Shown here: piece by piece, positions 1 through 6,140 of the stretch
Numbering within the stretch: position 1 is the stretch's first letter
How the letters are laid out: every line of letters starts with the position of its first letter
Assembly (NCBI GenBank): GCA_009885415.1
Contig: VFKU01000851.1
Span: forward strand, 1-6,933
Source: Rhodothermota bacterium
GTDB taxonomy: Bacteria; Hydrogenedentota; Hydrogenedentia; Hydrogenedentales; GCA-2746185
DNA: 6,933 nucleotides
Direction of reading: 5' to 3'
The notes under the pieces: model-generated
The model's database searches: none
The model's input: only the letters and a program-made list of their open reading frames with translations
What the model was told of the DNA's origin: nothing
Program-made: the position numbers and the translations under genes

Positions 1-229
1 AGCGCGCCTCGATCGGCTGGCCCAAGGGATCGTGGGTGGACGCGATCACAAAGCGGCCGCCGGTCGCCGTCACCAAGGCCTCGACCGTGCCCTCGCCGCC
101 GTCGGCGATCGGCGCGAGATCCAGTTCCGCCCCGGGGAATACGCGCTGGCATCCCGTCGCCAGCGCGCGAGCGACCTCGCCCGCAGCAAGGCATTCCTTG
201 AACGAGTCCGGCGCCAGAACGATTTTCAT
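1..229 (-). CDS. Glycerate kinase, N-terminal part (cut by window edge)
   Basis: Translating the minus strand from the ATG at 229 gives 76 residues starting MKIVLAPDSFKECLAAGEVA, followed by a conserved IADGGEGTVEAL segment and TGG. This is the characteristic N-terminus of the GarK/GlxK type of glycerate 2-kinase, which phosphorylates D-glycerate with ATP in the cytoplasm (glyoxylate, glucarate or serine-cycle carbon entering glycolysis). The family is usually about 370-380 residues, so some 300 residues lie outside the window. The start is supported by a GGAG ribosome-binding site at 237-240, seven bases before the ATG, and because the family start lies exactly at MKIV. The gene is divergent from the small lipoprotein gene at 329. 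Family assignment is firm. Whether it is the garK or glxK equivalent cannot be told from this fragment, so no symbol is given. Confidence 0.88.
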   Translation of the reverse strand, partial: MKIVLAPDSFKECLAAGEVARALATGCQRVFPGAELDLAPIADGGEGTVEALVTATGGRFVIASTHDPLGQPIEAR

Positions 230-267
230 CCAAAAGCTCCGCCCGCCGCGCGCACCGCGCGTCGAGC

Positions 268-297
268 TTGTCCAGTTCGGGGTATTTCTTTTATGAT
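268..297 (+). promoter_or_regulatory. Putative sigma-70-type promoter of the entericidin-like gene
   Basis: TTGTCC at 268-273 (4 of 6 to TTGACA) and TATGAT at 292-297 (5 of 6 to TATAAT) are separated by 18 bp. The stretch 281-300 is conspicuously AT-rich in an otherwise GC-rich region. Transcription would begin near 304, giving a leader of about 25 nt before the GTG at 329. The region between 230 and 328 must also carry the promoter of the divergent glycerate kinase, for which I could not pick a clear box pair. Confidence 0.45.
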
Positions 298-314
298 TGT
301 GCCCACTTTGAATC

Positions 315-319
315 GGGGG
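315..319 (+). promoter_or_regulatory. Ribosome-binding site deciding the GTG start at 329
   Basis: GGGGG followed by nine bases and then GTG. It favours the GTG at 329 over the in-frame ATG at 293, which overlaps the putative -10 box and would add a polar extension in front of the signal peptide. Confidence 0.4.
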
Positions 320-328
320 TATCCAGTC

Positions 329-460
329 GTGAAACGAATCATTCTGTGGGTCGCAAGTATCGCCATCGCCGTCAGCATCGCCGGGTGCAATACCTTTCGC
401 GGCATGGGCCAAGACATCGAACGCGCCGGCGAAGGCATACAAAACTCGACGAACAAGTAA
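329..460 (+). CDS. Entericidin EcnA/EcnB-like small lipoprotein
   Basis: The product is 43 residues long: an N-terminal Lys-Arg pair, a hydrophobic stretch (residues 4-18), a lipobox IAG-C with the lipidated Cys at residue 20, and then a mature peptide of 24 residues starting CNTFRGMGQDIERAGEGIQN. The C-N-T-x-R-G-x-G-x-D-I pattern after the Cys is the hallmark of the entericidin family (about 40-50 residues). Members are exported, cleaved by signal peptidase II and anchored in a membrane. In Escherichia coli EcnA and EcnB form an antidote/bacteriolytic pair, but in most bacteria a single copy of unclear role is present. Only one copy is seen here, so a paired toxin-antidote function is not supported locally. 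The GTG start is chosen because it gives a compact lipoprotein signal and follows a G-rich ribosome-binding site. An alternative ATG at 293 would add 12 residues. It is the only plus-strand gene and converges on the glycosidase-like gene. Confidence 0.82.
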   Translation: MKRIILWVASIAIAVSIAGCNTFRGMGQDIERAGEGIQNSTNK

Positions 461-472
461 CACTTCGTCGTG

Positions 473-493
473 GCATGGGCCGCCCGCCCATGC
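473..493. terminator. Hairpin between convergent genes, possible bidirectional terminator
   Basis: A perfect 8-bp inverted repeat, GCATGGGC at 473-480 and GCCCATGC at 486-493, with a 5-nt loop. It sits 13 nt after the stop of the lipoprotein gene and 40 nt past the end of the convergent gene at 534. There is no T-run on either side, so it is not a textbook intrinsic terminator. It could still protect 3' ends or halt polymerase from either side. Confidence 0.4.
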
Positions 494-533
494 GCGCGTG
501 ACAGACAAGCCGTGGTCAATTCGCTCAGTGGCC

Positions 534-3464
534 CTAAGGCGCCCGTCGCGCGAGCGTGACAATCTCCGGTGCCGCCGATAGCCCGTGCGTAGATGATCGC
601 GCTTGCGCTTCATTTCCCAGGGCTTCGAGCAGCGCGTCCGGCTTAACGCGAAGGATGACCTCGACCGTCCGGGTCCCGGCGCGCCAGACGCCGCTCAAGT
701 CAAACGATGTGTCGGGCGGCAGCACAAACCCCGCGTCGGACCCGTCCACCCGCACCTGCGCCGCTTCGCTCAGGCCGGGCAGCCGCAGTTCGATTCGCCT
801 TGCGTCGTTCGCGGGCGCGCCGTCCACGCGCGCGGTGTAGATCACGCCGCCAAAATACGCCGGCAGGCCTTGCGCTGAAAGCGCGCCGAGCGCGATGCTT
901 TCCCGCGCGGGCGCGAGTTGCAGGCCACCGTCCTTGGCCGCCGTTTGCGCGAAGGGCCCGCGCAGCCACGGCGATTGAAACTCCCCGGCCTCCGCGTAGA
1001 GCATCCACAACTCGATCACGTGTTCGCCCTCGGTGAGCGCGGGAAGCGCGACGGGCCGCATCGCCGGATCCAGTAGGTGTTCGCCGCCGTCGCCGATCGC
1101 AAGCTCGGCGCCATCGAGCTTTAGCGAGGCCCCTTCGCTCAGTTCGGCGACAACATAATAGCCGCCGATCGCAGGCCCGCCACCCGCGACTTGAACGCGC
1201 CACTGCGTCCGCAGCGACACCGGCCCGCGGGACTTTTCCATACGCGCGGTCAGGCTTCGCCGGGCCGCCGCCGCACTCGCCCATTCGGGCGATGCGCCCG
1301 GCTCCACAACGCGGCATTCGCGCAGTATCACGGCGTTCGGCGAAGTGCGCCGCGCGGTCCACGGCGGCGTCACGCGCGACTCCTCAACCCACGCGACGGG
1401 GCCCGCCGCCTCCGCTTTCTCAGGAACGATTACGACGAGGGTCGAGGCCCCGGCCTCGAGGTCGATCACCTGCGAAATGGCCTCGCCCGCGCTAGCCGGT
1501 CCCAATACCGACGTCGCGCCCGTCGCCGGGTTCCACAGTTCCGCGCGACCCGAGATTTCCGCCGCGCAACTCAGCGCGCAGCGCGAAGGGCAATCGCCGG
1601 CGTTATGAAGCGCCAACATCTCGACCTCGTCCCACACGCGTCGCTCCACCAATACCTCTGCCGCGCCCGCCACCCGGGTGTCCGCGCCCGCGCGCAGCAG
1701 CCGCTCGACAAGCGCCTGATAGCGCCCGAAGTCGACGCCTTGCACAATGCGCTCGCCGTATTCTTCGAAAAATTTAAGCAGCCGATCTGAACGCCGGCCG
1801 TCGAGCAGTTCGGGCAGCGAACCGATCGCCAAAACGAGCCCGCCGCCCATCGCGAAATCGTGCAACAGATCCGCCGTGCTCGCGCGAAGATTGAGCAGCG
1901 GCGGCAACACGGCAACGCGGTACTCCGCCGCGCCCACGCGAAAAATGCGTTGGTTCGCGGCGCCGTGTTTCGCAAGCACGGACTCGTCTGCCAAATCGAA
2001 ATCGATCCGCGCCGAGTTCAGCGTCTCGACGATCGACGCGAAGTGGCGAGCGATCGCGTCGTGCAAGGCGGGGGCGCCCTGCACGCCGCCGGGCCGATAG
2101 GACGCCTGCAAACTCGTGTAGGGGTGCACGAGCAGGACCCTCGCCGAGGCGCGCCCCTGGCCGAGCATCCAGGCCAGCCGCGCGTGCGCGTCGAACGCGG
2201 CCCGCGTGTTCGGATCGTCGTCTTCGAGCGGCACGAGGGGCGATCGCGCCGAGTGTTTGCGATGGCCCCGCAGACTGCCGAGCACCGTGTGCGCAGCGGA
2301 AAAGTTCACGCCCCGCGCCAGCGGTGTCGCATTTATTCGAGTGTGCTCGCCCGCGATCTCGACGACGCCGTCGCTTCCCAGTTGCCGTTTGATCGACCTC
2401 GCCTCGGCATACGCCAGCGCTTCGACACCCGAATCTCCGGCCGGGTCGGAATCCGCCCACGCCAGCGCGGCGTAGGTGTGCGCCGCGTAGCGCGCCATGG
2501 TGTTCGCGCCGCGCGATACGGTGTGATACACGTTCCCCGCCGCGGGCACGGAAGAAGCATGCGAGATCCCGCGCTCCTTCGCCCAGCCCGCGAAAGGCTG
2601 CGTGAACCCCTCGCCCAACATCTCGTCGACCAGACCCCAGAAATCGGCGCGCACCGCGTCGCACCCCGGCACGTCGAAAAATAACGCCGGCAATTTTTCC
2701 AGCAAGGAGTACCCGTGCATTTCGTGAAACAACGCCGGCATTTCAGAGTCCCACGGCGTCATTCCCGGCGTCCGCGGCACGCCTGCGTTAAGAATTAGGC
2801 ACAGACCGATCGTGTTCCCGAAATATTTTTTCGCCTGCGTGTGGTAGCGCTGGTGCGTCCGCTCAAGCAGGTGAAGGGTCGCCTTGGGATGAAAGAGACT
2901 TAATCGATCATCGCGCCTCGCCAAGCGGAACACCAGCCGCCGGGTAGCGGGAGAAAGCTCCGCGGCGGACGTCTTCAGTGGCCGCACGGCGAGTGGATCT
3001 CGCTCGTCTGGGCGATCGCCCGCACGCGGCCGCTCCTGGGTCACTTCGAAGGCCGCGACAATTTCGTCCTCTCCGTGCGCCGGCGGCACTGCCGCGCCAG
3101 GTGGCAGGTCTTCCAGTTTCAACATGCGCGCCGCGTAGCCCGGCGTCTCGCGCAGGATGTCGCGCACCACCGCCTGCGTCACCGGATCGTCAAGGTCCTC
3201 CGCGATCCACAGCGAGGCCCTGCGCCGGCGTGCCCGCCGCGCGACGGCCGACACCGCCTCGAACCAGTCCTCGCCGAGATACGCCCCCCGGGGAAGTCCC
3301 GCCCCCGGCCGCACGAGCGCGCCGCCGAGACCGAGGTCGAGCATCCGGTCGAATTGTTCCGAGAGATGCTCGGGATCGAGGTGGTCGTTCCAGAGCCAAC
3401 GCGCCATGGGGCGGAAGGTGGCCGGCGCTCGGAGAAAAATTTTTCGCGCGCTGCGAAGGTTCAT
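534..3464 (-). CDS. Divergent glycoside-hydrolase-like protein (GH106 / alpha-L-rhamnosidase-related)
   Basis: The product has 976 residues and no signal peptide or membrane segment, so it is probably cytoplasmic. The N-terminal part (about 18-300) resembles the (beta/alpha)8 region of large uncharacterised glycosyl hydrolases related to Pfam Glyco_hydro_106: FRPMARWLWNDHLDPEHL at 17-34, the GLGG turn at 45-48, YLGEDWFEAV at 62-71 and HGYSLLEKLPALFFD at 250-264. GVNFSAAH at 385-392 and LAWMLGQGRASARVLLVHPY at 430-449 close the barrel region. About 465-560 looks like a beta-galactosidase-trimerisation/GATase-like domain (VLPPLLNLRAST at 519-530, GGLVLAIGSLPELLDG at 541-556). The end (about 755-945) is beta-sandwich with a galactose-binding-like tail (FGGVIYTARV, then VRVDGSDAGFVLPP). 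Several positions that I recall as strongly conserved, including an FTDEP-type motif, are replaced (LNAGVP, 225-230), so hydrolase activity is doubtful. Glu369 in VVEIAGEH may correspond to a conserved acidic residue. Start at 3464 has only a weak GGGA ribosome-binding site. Met20 (3407) is an alternative with no better site. It lies 69 nt downstream of the response-regulator gene. The substrate cannot be named. Confidence 0.72.
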   Translation of the reverse strand: MNLRSARKIFLRAPATFRPMARWLWNDHLDPEHLSEQFDRMLDLGLGGALVRPGAGLPRGAYLGEDWFEAVSAVARRARRRRASLWIAEDLDDPVTQAVVRDILRETPGYAARMLKLEDLPPGAAVPPAHGEDEIVAAFEVTQERPRAGDRPDERDPLAVRPLKTSAAELSPATRRLVFRLARRDDRLSLFHPKATLHLLERTHQRYHTQAKKYFGNTIGLCLILNAGVPRTPGMTPWDSEMPALFHEMHGYSLLEKLPALFFDVPGCDAVRADFWGLVDEMLGEGFTQPFAGWAKERGISHASSVPAAGNVYHTVSRGANTMARYAAHTYAALAWADSDPAGDSGVEALAYAEARSIKRQLGSDGVVEIAGEHTRINATPLARGVNFSAAHTVLGSLRGHRKHSARSPLVPLEDDDPNTRAAFDAHARLAWMLGQGRASARVLLVHPYTSLQASYRPGGVQGAPALHDAIARHFASIVETLNSARIDFDLADESVLAKHGAANQRIFRVGAAEYRVAVLPPLLNLRASTADLLHDFAMGGGLVLAIGSLPELLDGRRSDRLLKFFEEYGERIVQGVDFGRYQALVERLLRAGADTRVAGAAEVLVERRVWDEVEMLALHNAGDCPSRCALSCAAEISGRAELWNPATGATSVLGPASAGEAISQVIDLEAGASTLVVIVPEKAEAAGPVAWVEESRVTPPWTARRTSPNAVILRECRVVEPGASPEWASAAAARRSLTARMEKSRGPVSLRTQWRVQVAGGGPAIGGYYVVAELSEGASLKLDGAELAIGDGGEHLLDPAMRPVALPALTEGEHVIELWMLYAEAGEFQSPWLRGPFAQTAAKDGGLQLAPARESIALGALSAQGLPAYFGGVIYTARVDGAPANDARRIELRLPGLSEAAQVRVDGSDAGFVLPPDTSFDLSGVWRAGTRTVEVILRVKPDALLEALGNEAQARSSTHGLSAAPEIVTLARRAP

Positions 3465-3465
3465 T

Positions 3466-3483
3466 AGATCCCAGACAGGATCT
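3466..3483 (-). promoter_or_regulatory. Leader hairpin covering the ribosome-binding site of the glycosidase-like gene
   Basis: AGATCC and GGATCT form a 6-bp inverted repeat with a 6-nt loop. On the transcript the 3' arm ends one base before the ATG at 3464, and the only Shine-Dalgarno-like bases (GGGA) lie at the loop edge and inside that arm. If it folds, it would reduce initiation. The stem is short, so function is an inference. Confidence 0.3.
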
Positions 3484-3533
3484 CGCGCCGGGCCTCTCGA
3501 TGCGAAAAAGGGAGGCCGGCGAATTCCGCCTAG

Positions 3534-5066
3534 TCATTCCCGGCCCGGCTGGACATTCTTGTACCGCTCGATCTCGCCCGAGCTAATCATGTCAATGAAG
3601 ACTTGCGAAATGCGCGGGTCGAGTTTGTCCCCGGCACATTTCGTGAGTTCCTCGAGGATGCGCGCCTTCGACATGCCCTTGCGGTACGCGCGATCGCCCG
3701 ACATCGCGTCGTAGGTGTCGGCCACCGCCAACACGCGCACGCGATCGTCGATCGACGGCCCGCGCAGTCCGTCGGGATAGCCCGACCCGTCCAAACGCTC
3801 GTGGTGCGAGCGGACGATGGACAGGTGCTCGCGCGTGATAAACCCCACCGGCTGGAGTACGTCGAAGCCGATCACGGGGTGACGCTTGATCGCTTCCCAT
3901 TCTTCCTTGACCAGCGGCTCGATTTTGTTCAGGATCGCGTCGCTCACGCCGATCTTGCCCACGTCGTGCAGCATCGCGCCGAGACGGATCGTCTCGATGT
4001 CCTGCCTCGCCATGCCAATTTTCATCGCCGCCATCACGGCGTAATTGCGCACGCGCTCGCTATGCCCGTGCGTGTAGGGGTCCTTCGCTTCGAGAATGCG
4101 CGCCATGGACTGCAGCGTGTCCAAATGCGCGTGCTCGAGGTCTTTCAAGAGGTGCACGTTTTCCAGCGCCACCGAAGCGTGCTTGGCGATGATGCTCAGC
4201 GCCTTCAGGTCGCTGTCGGTAAAGGGGCGGCTGTCGCGCTTGCGGTTTACGTTCAACACCGCCGTCACCTGCGGGCGCGTGTCGCGCCGCGCCGGACGCA
4301 GCAGGCTGTCGGCCTGCCGGCAACGCTCCAGCGGCACCGAAATGAAGGACGCGTCGTCGAGTCCGCGGCTCAAACGAGCGAGGTCGGGATTTTTCTGGAT
4401 GTCCTGCACGCACAGCGGAAGGTTGTTCTCCGCCACCCATCCCGCGATGCTCTTGCCGTAGTCCACCTTGAGGTCCGCGCTCTCGGGCACGCCGATGCTC
4501 GCCACGCGCGTGAGCGTTCGCCCTTCCGGTGCGCTCAGCATGATCGATCCGCGCAGCGCGCCGACGCGCTCCAGCGCCGCCTTCAGCACGTACTGAAACA
4601 GCCGGTGCTCGTCGTGGATACTCGCGATTTCTTCGCTGATGCGGAAAAGTTCGGTCAAGTCGCGCAGCCGCGCGTTGTCGTTCATCAGCCGGTAGCGCTC
4701 GAGCGCGTTGTGAATCGCCAGCTTGATCTCGCTCAGGCTAAACGGCTTGAGCACGTAATCATACGCGCCCTCGCGCACCGCCGACCGCGCGGACTCCAGC
4801 GTCGCGTAGCCCGTCATCACGATCGGGATCAGATTGGGGGAGAGCCGCCTCGCCTCGCGGATGAGCTGAATGCCGTCCATCTCGGGCATCATGATGTCGG
4901 TGAAAAGCAGCAAGAAGTCGTCGCGGTCCGCCAGACGGCTGAGCGCTTCGTTCCCGTTCGACGCCGACACCACATCGAAGCCTTCGTCGACGAGAATCTC
5001 GCTCAACAGATCGCGGATGACCGCCTCGTCATCCACGACCAGAATGCTGCCGTTTTGCGCGTACAT
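3534..5066 (-). CDS. Response regulator REC-GAF-HD-GYP, predicted cyclic-di-GMP phosphodiesterase
   Basis: The product has 510 residues. Residues 6-120 are a receiver domain: acidic pair D12-D13, phospho-acceptor D57 in FTDIMMPEMDG, T85 in VMTGYA and K107 in LKPF, all present. Residues 135-305 resemble a GAF domain (FISVPL at 241-246, AVLNVNRK at 269-276, ending in KHASVALENVHLL). A loop of about 20 residues extends this domain at 247-266. Residues 315-505 are an HD-GYP domain with THGHSERV (332-339), LHDVGKIG with H367-D368, HPVIG with H396, SHHERLDGSGYPDGL with H421-H422 and G429-Y430-P431, and ADTYDAM with D450. All metal-binding positions I can check are kept, so it should be active and hydrolyse cyclic-di-GMP under control of phosphorylation and a GAF ligand. 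No histidine kinase gene is nearby. I prefer the ATG at 5066 because a G-rich ribosome-binding site precedes it. An in-frame ATG at 5096 would add 10 residues but has no well-spaced site and overlaps a -10-like box. Confidence 0.93.
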   Translation of the reverse strand: MYAQNGSILVVDDEAVIRDLLSEILVDEGFDVVSASNGNEALSRLADRDDFLLLFTDIMMPEMDGIQLIREARRLSPNLIPIVMTGYATLESARSAVREGAYDYVLKPFSLSEIKLAIHNALERYRLMNDNARLRDLTELFRISEEIASIHDEHRLFQYVLKAALERVGALRGSIMLSAPEGRTLTRVASIGVPESADLKVDYGKSIAGWVAENNLPLCVQDIQKNPDLARLSRGLDDASFISVPLERCRQADSLLRPARRDTRPQVTAVLNVNRKRDSRPFTDSDLKALSIIAKHASVALENVHLLKDLEHAHLDTLQSMARILEAKDPYTHGHSERVRNYAVMAAMKIGMARQDIETIRLGAMLHDVGKIGVSDAILNKIEPLVKEEWEAIKRHPVIGFDVLQPVGFITREHLSIVRSHHERLDGSGYPDGLRGPSIDDRVRVLAVADTYDAMSGDRAYRKGMSKARILEELTKCAGDKLDPRISQVFIDMISSGEIERYKNVQPGRE

Positions 5067-5067
5067 C

Positions 5068-5081
5068 AGTCCCCCCGGACT
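5068..5081 (-). promoter_or_regulatory. Ribosome-binding site within a small hairpin, deciding the start at 5066
   Basis: On the transcript, AGTCC-GGGG-GGACT forms a 5-bp stem with a 4-nt loop that ends one base before the ATG at 5066. The run of six G followed by A is the likely Shine-Dalgarno sequence and is shared between loop and 3' arm. Its position supports 5066 rather than 5096 as the start. Whether the hairpin forms is not known. Confidence 0.4.
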
Positions 5082-5094
5082 TTCCTTGCCGCGC

Positions 5095-5125
5095 ATGATA
5101 ACACAGCGCCTCTCTCGCGCTACAA
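5095..5125 (-). promoter_or_regulatory. Weak candidate promoter of the response-regulator gene
   Basis: Read on the minus strand, TATCAT (5100-5095; 5 of 6 to TATAAT) lies 19 bp after TTGTAG (5125-5120; 3 of 6 to TTGACA). The -35 match and spacing are poor. A 5-bp inverted repeat, AGCGC/GCGCT at 5105-5121, lies between the boxes. If real, this promoter would let the regulator and the downstream gene be transcribed apart from ppk2. Confidence 0.22.
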
Positions 5126-5150
5126 GCGGGGACGCGTCGCTTCGGCCGGG

Positions 5151-6083
5151 CTATTCGCTGCTGGACTTCTTGGGTCGTTTCGTTTCGCCTTCGCGTTCAA
5201 GCTGCGCGCGAGCTTCCGCCAGCGCCCTGCGCTCTTCCTTCGACACCTTCGGATATTTCAAGCCAAGCTCCCGGATCGCCGTCGCGATTGTGTCCGCGAC
5301 GAGTGCGCGCGCTACGTACTTCCGATCTGCGGGAATCACGTACCACGGCGCCCACTCGGTGCTCGTCGCGGAAATCGCGTCTTCGTAGGCCTTCTGGTAG
5401 TCGTCCCAGTATTGGCGTTCGGCCAAGTCCGAGGCCGAATACTTCCAGGCCTTCTTCGGGTCATCGAGCCGGGCGATGAACCGGTGGCGCTGCTCCTCCT
5501 TCGACAAGTGCAGGAAGAACTTCAGCACGATCGTCCCGTTGCGCACGAGGTGGTGTTCGAAGCCGTTGATGTCTTCGTAACGCGCCGCCCAGAACGCCTT
5601 GTCGCGCTTGCCGGAGGGCAATTGCCGGTCGACGAGTTCCGGGTGCACCCGGACGACAAGGACTTCCTCGTAATACGAGCGGTTGAAAATCCCGATGCGA
5701 CCGCGCTCGGGCAGGCACTTCGCATAGCGCCACAGGAAATCGTGGTCCAGGTCTTCCTCCGAGGGACGCTTAAAGCTGAAGACCTGGCAACCCTGCGGGT
5801 CGACACCGGACATTACGTGTTGAATCGTGCCGTCCTTGCCGGCCGCGTCCATGGCTTGAAACACGATCAACACGGAATTCGTGTTGGTGGCGTAAATGAT
5901 TTCCTGCGTGGCGGCCAGCTCCGCGCGACTCTTGTCCAGCAGCGCCAGCGCGCGCTTTTTGACCTGATCCTTCCCGAGCTTCCGCGCATCGCGCGTCCCT
6001 GTCCAGTCGGTCGGGCATTTACTCAGATCGAGCTTGGTGCCCGGTTGAACGCGAAACGCCTTGAGGTCTTTCGGATCAAACAT
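5151..6083 (-). CDS. ppk2: PPK2-family polyphosphate kinase / polyphosphate:nucleotide phosphotransferase
   Basis: The product has 310 residues, a usual length for single-domain PPK2 proteins. Such enzymes transfer phosphate between inorganic polyphosphate and nucleoside mono- or diphosphates in the cytoplasm. Visible hallmarks are the Walker A region VFQAMDAAGKDGT (74-86, with D79 and K83), HVMSGVDPQGCQVFSFKRPS (89-108), the lid/Walker B region RIGIFNRSYYEEVLVVRVHP (129-148, with R135), FEHHLVRNGTIVLKFFLHLS (175-194), the WKYSASDL segment (213-220) and W247-Y248-V249-I250-P251-A252-D253. All key residues I can judge are kept. The closest match by memory is to the class III/ADP-AMP type, but the class is uncertain without alignment. 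The C-terminus is a charged Lys/Ser tail. The ATG at 6083 is chosen because GGGAG lies eight bases upstream. An upstream GTG at 6113 (10 more residues) has no good site. The gene follows argH after 57 nt and precedes the HD-GYP regulator by 84 nt. Confidence 0.93.
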   Translation of the reverse strand: MFDPKDLKAFRVQPGTKLDLSKCPTDWTGTRDARKLGKDQVKKRALALLDKSRAELAATQEIIYATNTNSVLIVFQAMDAAGKDGTIQHVMSGVDPQGCQVFSFKRPSEEDLDHDFLWRYAKCLPERGRIGIFNRSYYEEVLVVRVHPELVDRQLPSGKRDKAFWAARYEDINGFEHHLVRNGTIVLKFFLHLSKEEQRHRFIARLDDPKKAWKYSASDLAERQYWDDYQKAYEDAISATSTEWAPWYVIPADRKYVARALVADTIATAIRELGLKYPKVSKEERRALAEARAQLEREGETKRPKKSSSE

Positions 6084-6090
6084 GCAATCT

Positions 6091-6096
6091 ACTCCC
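6091..6096 (-). promoter_or_regulatory. Ribosome-binding site deciding the ppk2 start
   Basis: The minus strand reads GGGAGT here, with GGGAG ending eight bases before the ATG at 6083. It is among the best Shine-Dalgarno matches in the window and rules against the longer GTG start at 6113. Confidence 0.55.
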
Positions 6097-6140
6097 AGCC
6101 GCGAGTCTAGCACGTGGCGCGGGCCGGAGGAGAGGAATCG

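Noticed and set aside
32..460. A 142-codon plus-strand frame ending with the entericidin sequence
   Set aside because: Its first part lies antisense to the glycerate kinase N-terminus and over the promoter region. Only the last 43 codons resemble a protein family, and a lipoprotein signal must be N-terminal.
226..519. A 97-codon minus-strand frame across the lipoprotein gene
   Set aside because: It overlaps the glycerate kinase start and the promoter region, and its product has no family features. The plus-strand entericidin explains the sequence.
1566..1592. C-x3-C-x3-C spacing (Cys625, Cys629, Cys633) in the glycosidase-like protein, suggesting a metal or iron-sulfur site
   Set aside because: The spacing is not the radical-SAM C-x3-C-x2-C, there is no associated domain, and the segment lies where relatives have a beta-sandwich strand. 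Likely coincidence.
1860..2684. A 274-codon plus-strand frame opposite the glycosidase-like gene
   Set aside because: Same antisense register effect; Arg-rich composition and no recognisable motif. The minus-strand frame carries clear family segments.
3501..3533. Possible terminator between the response-regulator and glycosidase-like genes (GGCG-AATTC-CGCC)
   Set aside because: Only a 4-bp stem and no T-run on the minus strand; too weak to call.
3603..6110. An 835-codon open frame on the plus strand opposite the HD-GYP regulator and ppk2
   Set aside because: It is in exact codon-to-anticodon register with both minus-strand genes. It stays open because those GC-rich genes avoid TTA, CTA and TCA codons. 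The translation is rich in Arg, His, Ala and Val with no family features, and it runs through two well-identified genes and the gap between them.
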